DNA of 40,682 nt from an uncultured Verrucomicrobiales bacterium (lineage in GTDB: Bacteria > Verrucomicrobiota > Verrucomicrobiia > Verrucomicrobiales > Akkermansiaceae). The DNA is taken from assembly GCA_937958875.1 (NCBI GenBank), contig CALGMJ010000163.1, forward strand, positions 1 to 40,682, given 5' to 3'. Below are positions 36,062 to 40,682 of this stretch, in pieces. How positions within the stretch are numbered: the stretch's first letter is position 1; the number at the start of each line of letters is the position of its first letter. The position numbers and the translations under genes are program-made. The notes under the pieces are model-generated. The model worked only from the letters and a program-made list of their open reading frames with translations, made no database searches and was not told the DNA's origin.

Positions 36062-36646
36062 TTAAGAAGATTCGCCATCGAGAGCATTTTGCCAGAGGTC
36101 TTTACAGGTTTCGAGAGCAGCTTTGACTGGCCAGAGTTGCTGGAGGTTTTGGCTTTCAGTGGTCGCTCCTGAATAGAGTAGAAAGAGACGGTCTCCTAGT
36201 TGGTTTGCCTTCTTTGTCGATGAGAATTCTCGTTTGGTGAGCTGGCGAAAGAATTTACGAACGGAGTCCTTATGTTGGTGGACCTGAGCGATAAGGCTAG
36301 TTTCCTCATCGGATAGAACTGCGGCGGTATTGGTATATGGGCAGCCACGGTAGTGGTTGTTTTTGAGATGTTTTTCCAAGTCTCGGAAATACTTTGTGAG
36401 AATCTGTAAGGCTGGAGTCTCAGCGTCGATGAGCTTCTCCCGGCTCTTCTCTGAGGCATCATGGATCCGGTTAAGCCAGGCCTCGCCGAGTTTTTCTTTC
36501 GACTTAAAGTTCGTATAAAAGGTGGCTTTGGCAGTTTTGGATTTTTCGATGATCTCATTGATACCGACTTCCTTGTAGCCGTGTCGGTGAAAGAGTTCCG
36601 CTGCGACGCTGAGAATACGATCTCGGGCTGAGGACTTCGGTTTCAT
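36062..36646 (-). CDS. TetR/AcrR-family transcriptional regulator
   Basis: A 194-residue one-component repressor. Residues about 8-55 form the TetR helix-turn-helix: RDRILSVAAELFHRHGYKEV, then INEIIEKSKTAKATFYTNFKSKE. The ligand domain contains RGCPYTN (Cys near 104) and LFLLYSGATTESQNL. The conserved Cys in the G-C-P-Y-T-N motif could sense electrophiles or aldehydes, which is inference. Operators are visible immediately upstream of its own start (36654-36669), in front of the headless paralogue and in front of the YHS gene. It therefore probably represses itself and the YHS/ThDP-enzyme/aldehyde dehydrogenase operon. It lies 67 nt after the aldehyde dehydrogenase stop. Confidence 0.9.
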   Translation of the reverse strand: MKPKSSARDRILSVAAELFHRHGYKEVGINEIIEKSKTAKATFYTNFKSKEKLGEAWLNRIHDASEKSREKLIDAETPALQILTKYFRDLEKHLKNNHYRGCPYTNTAAVLSDEETSLIAQVHQHKDSVRKFFRQLTKREFSSTKKANQLGDRLFLLYSGATTESQNLQQLWPVKAALETCKDLWQNALDGESS

Positions 36647-36653
36647 GATAGCG

Positions 36654-36669
36654 AACAGACTGATCTGTA
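36654..36669. promoter_or_regulatory. TetR operator A, autoregulatory
   Basis: AACAGACTGATCTGTA contains ACAGACTGATCTGT, which matches 12 of 14 bases of the core of the perfect site at 40328-40343. It ends 7 nt before the tetR start codon and overlaps the expected -10 region, so binding would block initiation. Confidence 0.65.
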
Positions 36670-36684
36670 TGCTTTTTCTGTCAA
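36656..36684 (-). promoter_or_regulatory. tetR promoter with consensus -35
   Basis: A perfect TTGACA lies on the - strand at 36684-36679. The -10 position at 17-nt spacing falls at 36661-36656 inside operator A, where the sequence (AGTCTG) is a poor match. The -35 is clear and the -10 is not. Confidence 0.4.
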
Positions 36685-36713
36685 GAGGGAGCTTGGCTAG
36701 GAAATTTAGCTTT

Positions 36714-38147
36714 TTAGCTTTGTGGGTCTCGAATGATGAGGTTTCGAATTTCAGTCATATCTTCCATGGCGAAGCGGATGCCCTCGCGGCCTAGGCCGCT
36801 ATCTTTGACTCCGCCGTAGGGCATGTGATCAACTCGCCAGGATGGGACATCTCCGATGACCACTCCTCCGACATCAAGAGTATCCCATGCTTGGTGGATT
36901 TTATAGATATCACGAGTGAAGATCCCGGCCTGAAGGCCAAATTTTGAATCGTTAACCTGCGCGAGGGCTTCATCGAACTCGGAAAACTGGCTCAAGATAG
37001 CGACGGGGCCAAAGGCTTCTTCAGTTTGGAGTTTTGACATCTTAGAAACGTTTTCGAGAAGAGAGGCATCTAGCATGGCTCCGTCTCTTGTTCCGCCGGT
37101 AAGAAGGGTAGCTCCTTCTGAAATGGCTTCCTGAATCCAATTGTCGAGCCGGAGTGCTTCGCTTTCTGCGATCATGGGGCCGATGAAAGTGTCTTCTAAG
37201 GCGGGGTTTCCTTTTTTTAGTTTCTGGGTGGCGGAGATGAGGCGGTCTCGGGTTTCCTGATAGCGGCTTTTGTGAATGATAATACGCTGCACTCCGATAC
37301 AGCTCTGGCCGGACTGATAGAATGCGCCGAAGATGATACGTTCGATGGCGTCATCGAGATCGGTATCATGGTCGATGATGACAGCAGCATTCCCTCCGAG
37401 TTCAAGTACGACCTTTTTCTTGCCTGCTCTAGCTTTTAATTGCCAACCGACGTCTGGTGATCCGGTAAAGCTGAGGAGCTTGAGTCGTTCATCAGTGGTG
37501 AAGAGATCTGCTCCATTACGGCTGCAGGGGAGAATGGAGAAGGCTCCTTCCGGGAGGTCTGTTTCGGCGAGTGTTTCTCCGATGATAAGTGCGCCAATAG
37601 GGGTGCGGCTGGCTGGCTTCAGGATGAAGGGGCAGCCGACAGCGAGAGCGGGAGCGATCTTATGAGCGGCGAGATTAAGGGGGAAATTAAAGGGCGAGAT
37701 GAAGGAGACGGGACCGATTGGGACTCGTTTCCACATGCCGCGATAGCCTCGGGCACGTTCGGAAATCTGAAGTTCCTGAAGCTCTCCATGTAGGCGGGTG
37801 GATTCCTCAGCTGCGATACGAAAGGTGTCGATGAGGCGGGTGACTTCACCGCGGCTATCTTTGATGGGTTTTCCAGCTTCGATGCAGAGGGCTTGAGCGA
37901 GTTCCTCCGCACGTTCGGTGAAGCGAGTCACGCAGTGGTTTAGAATGGATTGCCTTTCGTATGGTTTCAGCTGAGCCATAGGGGAGCTGGCGATTTCCGC
38001 CGCAGAGATGGCACGATCGATAGTAGCGCGATCGGCAAGGGCGACTCGGGTGGCGACTTCTCCAGTGAATTTGTCCGTGACTTCGAGGTCATGGTTGGGT
38101 TCCAGCGCCTGGTTAGCGAGGTAGTATGGATAGCTGGGCTGAAGCAT
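36714..38147 (-). CDS. NAD(P)-dependent aldehyde dehydrogenase
   Basis: A 477-residue aldehyde dehydrogenase superfamily enzyme. The co-substrate region contains GPVSFISPFNFPLNLAAHKIAPALAVGCP and ILKPASRTP. LSFTGSPDVG and LELGGNAAVI carry the general-base Glu, and FYQSGQSCIGVQRI holds the catalytic Cys. EEAFGPVAIL, FGLQAGIFT and MPYGGVKDSGLGREG close the fold as expected. The length is normal. It starts 12 nt after the stop of the ThDP enzyme, so the two are co-transcribed. The aldehyde may come from the ThDP enzyme or from outside. The subfamily resembles lactaldehyde/glyceraldehyde-3-phosphate-type dehydrogenases, but the substrate is not determined. Confidence 0.92.
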   Translation of the reverse strand: MLQPSYPYYLANQALEPNHDLEVTDKFTGEVATRVALADRATIDRAISAAEIASSPMAQLKPYERQSILNHCVTRFTERAEELAQALCIEAGKPIKDSRGEVTRLIDTFRIAAEESTRLHGELQELQISERARGYRGMWKRVPIGPVSFISPFNFPLNLAAHKIAPALAVGCPFILKPASRTPIGALIIGETLAETDLPEGAFSILPCSRNGADLFTTDERLKLLSFTGSPDVGWQLKARAGKKKVVLELGGNAAVIIDHDTDLDDAIERIIFGAFYQSGQSCIGVQRIIIHKSRYQETRDRLISATQKLKKGNPALEDTFIGPMIAESEALRLDNWIQEAISEGATLLTGGTRDGAMLDASLLENVSKMSKLQTEEAFGPVAILSQFSEFDEALAQVNDSKFGLQAGIFTRDIYKIHQAWDTLDVGGVVIGDVPSWRVDHMPYGGVKDSGLGREGIRFAMEDMTEIRNLIIRDPQS

Positions 38148-38159
38148 GAGAATGTGGGG

Positions 38160-39800
38160 TTAGAGGGCAGCGCTGCGCTCCGGGAGTTCGATGTTTAAAA
38201 TGCGGTCATTTTCAGAATAGTCGACTGGGACTTCGATGACGTGGATGCCTCCTTTTTCCTGGCAATTTTGAATGAGTGGAGCGAGATCTCCGGTGGTGGT
38301 GAGGCGGTGGCCGGTGGCCCCGTAGCTATCAGCATAGGTTTTGAAATCTGGATTCGTAAAATCGAGCCCAAAGGAGTCGAAGCGCATGTTTTCCTGCTTC
38401 CACTTGATCATGCCATAAGCGTTATCATTAAGAATGAGAACGACAAGGTCGAGCTCGAGGCGGACTGCGGTTTCGAGCTCCTGTGAGTTCATCATGAAGC
38501 CTCCATCTCCGCACACTGCAATGACTGGTTTTTCGGGGAAGACGATCTTGGCTGCGATGGCTGAAGGGAGGCCCGCGCCCATGGTTGCGAGTGCGTTATC
38601 GAGGAGGATGGAGTTTGGGCAATAGGCCTGATAGTTACGGGCGAACCAGATTTTATAGACGCCATTGTCTAAAGCTACGATGCTCTCAGCGGGCATGATC
38701 TTACGGACTTCTGAGACAAGATGCTGGGGATAGACTGGGAAGCGAGTGTCATCCTTTCCTTCTGCGAGGTGGGCCTGCATGGCCTCACGAGTCTTCATAA
38801 ACCAGCTGAAATCCCAGTGATCTTGTGGACGCAGGGCTTCGTTGAGCTGCCAGAGGCTATTGGCGATATCGCCTACCAATTCGACTTGAGGGAAATAAAC
38901 TGGATCTACGATGGCGGAGTTAAAATTTACATGGATGACCTTAGTTGCTCCTTTTTTCATGAAGAAAGGCGGTTTCTCAACAACATCATGGCCCACATTG
39001 ATGATGACATCTGCTTTCTCGATCGCTCGGTGAATGAAGTCATTTGACGATAAGGAAGCATTGCCGAGAAAGAGAGGGTGACGCTCATCGATGACTCCTT
39101 TTCCCATCTGGGTAGTGATGAAAGGAATGCCCTGTTTATCAACGAAGGAGCGGAGCTGTTTTGCGGTGAGTTTCCGGTTTGAGCCAGCAGCAATGACGAG
39201 GAGTGGGTGCTGCGCCTGTTGTAGTAGTTTCACTGCCTCCGAGATTGATTTGTGCTCGGTGAGAGGGCGGCGGACCATGCTTGCAGAGAGGGGTTCGCTA
39301 TCGGTATCTTCTGCGGCGATATCCTCTGGTAATTCGAGGTGGGTGGCGCCTGGTTTTTCTTCGGAAGCTCGGCGGAAGGCTTCTCGGACATGGGTGGGGA
39401 TGTTGTCTGCGCTGACGATTTGATGCGTGTATTTCGTAATGGGGCGCATCATATCGACCACATCGATAATTTGAAATTGGCCCTGCTTACTCCGGCGGAT
39501 CGGTTTCTGCCCAGTGAGCATGAGCATGGGCATCCCACCGAGCTGGGCATAAGCAGCTGGGGTGACAAGGTTCGTTGCACCAGGTCCGAGAGTGGAAAGA
39601 CAGACTCCGACTTCTCCGGTGAGTCGTCCGATGGTGGCGGCCATGAAACCGGCTGCCTGTTCGTGTCGGGTGAGGATTAGCTCGATGGATGAGCGAGAGA
39701 GTGAATCAAGAAAGTCGAGATTCTCCTCGCCTGGTATTCCGAAGATGTAGCGGACGCCTTCTTTTTCGAGGGAGCGGACGAAGAGATCTGATGCTTTCAT
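38160..39800 (-). CDS. Acetolactate-synthase-like ThDP-dependent enzyme (catabolic type)
   Basis: A 546-residue ThDP enzyme. The N-terminal PYR domain has GIPGEENLDFLDSL and the catalytic Glu in TRHEQAAGFMA, then GPGATNLVT and MLMLTGQKP. The C-terminal PP domain has the ThDP/Mg motif GDGGFMMNSQELETAVRL, ending LNDNAYGMIKWKQ. The order and length match acetolactate-synthase large-subunit-like proteins of the catabolic AlsS group. No small regulatory subunit gene is adjacent, and no isoleucine/valine biosynthesis genes are in the window. It starts 27 nt after the YHS gene and precedes aldehyde dehydrogenase by 12 nt. Other 2-oxo-acid decarboxylases or carboligases with the same fold cannot be excluded. 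Confidence 0.87.
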   Translation of the reverse strand: MKASDLFVRSLEKEGVRYIFGIPGEENLDFLDSLSRSSIELILTRHEQAAGFMAATIGRLTGEVGVCLSTLGPGATNLVTPAAYAQLGGMPMLMLTGQKPIRRSKQGQFQIIDVVDMMRPITKYTHQIVSADNIPTHVREAFRRASEEKPGATHLELPEDIAAEDTDSEPLSASMVRRPLTEHKSISEAVKLLQQAQHPLLVIAAGSNRKLTAKQLRSFVDKQGIPFITTQMGKGVIDERHPLFLGNASLSSNDFIHRAIEKADVIINVGHDVVEKPPFFMKKGATKVIHVNFNSAIVDPVYFPQVELVGDIANSLWQLNEALRPQDHWDFSWFMKTREAMQAHLAEGKDDTRFPVYPQHLVSEVRKIMPAESIVALDNGVYKIWFARNYQAYCPNSILLDNALATMGAGLPSAIAAKIVFPEKPVIAVCGDGGFMMNSQELETAVRLELDLVVLILNDNAYGMIKWKQENMRFDSFGLDFTNPDFKTYADSYGATGHRLTTTGDLAPLIQNCQEKGGIHVIEVPVDYSENDRILNIELPERSAAL

Positions 39801-39827
39801 GACTTGTGCAGGTGATGAGTGAGGAAA

Positions 39828-40265
39828 TTACTTCGAAAGGGTCTTCCAGTTTTGGTCTGCGAGGGCGACGTTACTATCGAAATCTTGAGCGAATTTTTTG
39901 GCAAATTTCCGGTTTACCTGCAGTAGGAGACGGCCCTTGTGAATGCTGTAGACCTTTGGGTTAATGGAGATGAGTTTTCCCTTAGAGACGCCGAAGGCGC
40001 AGTAACCACCGTAAGCTGGGGTGTATTTTTTGGGGTTCTTCTTAAAGGCGCTCAGGTTCTGGGCAGAAGAGAATCGGTAGGTCGCGCCTTGATGGTTTGT
40101 GGAGAATTCGGCCTTTCCCTTGGTTGGCTTACTTTGGGTGAAATAGGCGACAGGGTCGTAACCTTTGATCGCGAGGCCTTGCTTATTGGTATTGACCGGA
40201 GCTGCGGTAGCTAGGGTGCAGGCAAGAGCTACGAAGATGGTGAGGGTTGTGAGGAATTTTTTCAT
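39828..40265 (-). CDS. Secreted YHS-domain protein
   Basis: A 145-residue protein with a signal peptide (MKKFLTTLTIFVALACTLATAA). The mature part is a single YHS-domain protein: GLAIKGYDPVAYF, then GATYRFSSAQNLSAFKKNPKKY and YGGYCAFGVSKG. The family occurs next to metal- and redox-related proteins and often carries one or two Cys; here one Cys remains in YGGYCAFG. It is the first gene of the probable YHS / ThDP enzyme / aldehyde dehydrogenase operon. Its promoter holds the best TetR operator of the window. The biochemical role is not known; periplasmic metal or ligand binding is a guess. Confidence 0.87.
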   Translation of the reverse strand: MKKFLTTLTIFVALACTLATAAPVNTNKQGLAIKGYDPVAYFTQSKPTKGKAEFSTNHQGATYRFSSAQNLSAFKKNPKKYTPAYGGYCAFGVSKGKLISINPKVYSIHKGRLLLQVNRKFAKKFAQDFDSNVALADQNWKTLSK

Positions 40266-40271
40266 CTATCT

Positions 40272-40366
40272 GGAATGGTGATTCTTTTGTGAACCAGTTT
40301 ATTGATGTGCTGGTTGTATTTCGTTAGAGACAGACCGGTCTGTCTTATTCCGGTGAATCACCATTC
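40272..40366. repeat. Perfect 13-bp inverted repeat bracketing the YHS promoter and operator
   Basis: GGAATGGTGATTC (40272-40284) and GAATCACCATTCC (40354-40366) are exact reverse complements 69 nt apart. One arm is in the spacer between -35 and -10 of the promoter, the other lies 6 nt before the YHS start codon. Between them are the operator and a 6-bp hairpin (AACCAG 40292-40297 and CTGGTT 40310-40315). Confidence 0.85.
40328..40343. promoter_or_regulatory. TetR operator C, perfect 16-bp palindrome
   Basis: GACAGACCGGTCTGTC is its own reverse complement over all 16 bases. Two related copies occur at 36010-36025 and 36654-36669 near the TetR genes. It lies directly downstream of the probable -10 of the YHS promoter, covering the transcription start. 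Confidence 0.85.
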
Positions 40367-40372
40367 CTGTCA
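40343..40372 (-). promoter_or_regulatory. Promoter of the YHS operon
   Basis: On the - strand a perfect TTGACA (40372-40367), an 18-nt spacer and AATAAG (40348-40343). The -10 is not close to consensus, but CCGGAATAAG followed by the operator is shared with the promoter at 36025-36053. Confidence 0.55.
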
Positions 40373-40387
40373 AAAAGAGAGGGGCAT

Positions 40388-40682
40388 TTAAGGGTTTTCT
40401 ATGACCTCGAGGCGGTAGAATTGCCTTCCCTGTGTAGGGTTTAGGGGAACTGTTTGAATGTTGAAGCCATCCGCGGAGATGCTGTTCAGAGGCTGGAGGT
40501 CGTTCGAGGGGCTGAAGAGTTTGAGGTCTGAAGAGCGAGAGATTTGAAAATTCAAATCAGTGGGCTGAGTACTTTGTCGGAAGTTGAGTTGTCCTTCTGG
40601 ATCAATGGTGAGGAGGTCAGCTTCGTAGTTATTCGGATCCATCGGGTTCGTAGCCTGAGCATATTCGATGAAGTTTGAAATC
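40388..40682 (-). CDS. C-terminal part of a secreted verrucomicrobial-type protein (5' end outside the window)
   Basis: The frame is open through the right edge; the ATG at 40642 is internal and not a credible start. About 98 C-terminal residues are visible. They begin ISNFIEYAQATNPMDPNN, the N-x-x-E-Y-A segment that in related proteins follows a calcium-binding-like GD-x-D-x-DG stretch. They continue with a strand containing SRSSDLKLFSP and finish RQFYRLEVIENP. This matches the C-terminal module of the proteins at 16176, 27438 and 30979. The full protein is probably a large exported enzyme or adhesin. It lies 122 nt ahead of the YHS gene on the same strand. Confidence 0.7.
   Translation of the reverse strand, partial: ISNFIEYAQATNPMDPNNYEADLLTIDPEGQLNFRQSTQPTDLNFQISRSSDLKLFSPSNDLQPLNSISADGFNIQTVPLNPTQGRQFYRLEVIENP

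Noticed and set aside
35899-36126. Possible + strand small gene across the headless TetR start and operator
   Set aside because: It overlaps both TetR-type genes and the operator and has no ribosome-binding site or known motif.

Overview
The window looks like a chromosomal segment of a member of the Verrucomicrobiota. This is inferred from protein style, not from a marker gene. Several very large secreted proteins combine LamG, Ig-like, FG-GAP and FN3 modules. Two of them carry an 'N-x2-(E/D)-(Y/F)-A' segment followed by a C-terminal module ending in 'F-(Y/F)-R-L'. That arrangement is typical of verrucomicrobial secreted proteins. Many starts lack a clear Shine-Dalgarno sequence. No rRNA, tRNA, CRISPR array or insertion sequence was seen.

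Region 1 (1-15909, all + strand, tight spacing and several ATGA overlaps) is a surface-polysaccharide assembly locus. It encodes two GT2 and two GT4 glycosyltransferases, two polysaccharide pyruvyl transferase family proteins, an FrhB-like iron-sulfur protein, a Wzy/WaaL-type membrane protein, a Wzx-type flippase, an alkaline-phosphatase-superfamily hydrolase and a PAPS-type sulfotransferase. It also encodes a large secreted protein that may be a polysaccharide lyase or hydrolase. The product is probably an acidic exopolysaccharide or O-antigen-like polymer that could carry pyruvyl and sulfate groups. The locus continues to the left of the window.

Region 2 (15910-31677, + strand) opens with a 2460-residue secreted protein: a PQQ-type sugar dehydrogenase domain, four LamG repeats, Ig-like repeats and a nested DNRLRE-type domain. 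A dTDP-L-rhamnose operon follows (rfbD, rfbB, rfbA and an RmlC-like cupin), closed by a strong terminator at 27362-27397. Next come an 898-residue FG-GAP/FN3/LamG secreted protein, a short Wza-like export lipoprotein and a small FN3 secreted protein. A terminator at 31610-31643 separates these from the convergent - strand genes.

Region 3 (31678-40682, all - strand) is a redox and carbonyl-metabolism cluster. In transcription order it holds a partial secreted protein, a YHS-domain protein, an acetolactate-synthase-like ThDP enzyme, an aldehyde dehydrogenase, a TetR regulator, a TetR paralogue without a DNA-binding domain, a flavoprotein fused to a NosR/CcoG-like membrane iron-sulfur domain, and an LCAT-family lipase lipoprotein. 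Three related palindromes (consensus ACAGACyGrTCTGT) lie in front of the YHS gene, the TetR gene and the headless paralogue. They define a local TetR regulon. A perfect 13-bp inverted repeat brackets the YHS promoter and operator.

The most unusual items are the headless TetR with its own operator-bearing promoter, the apparently circularly permuted flavoprotein, the DNRLRE-type domain nested in an Ig-like repeat, and the C-terminal module shared by four secreted proteins.
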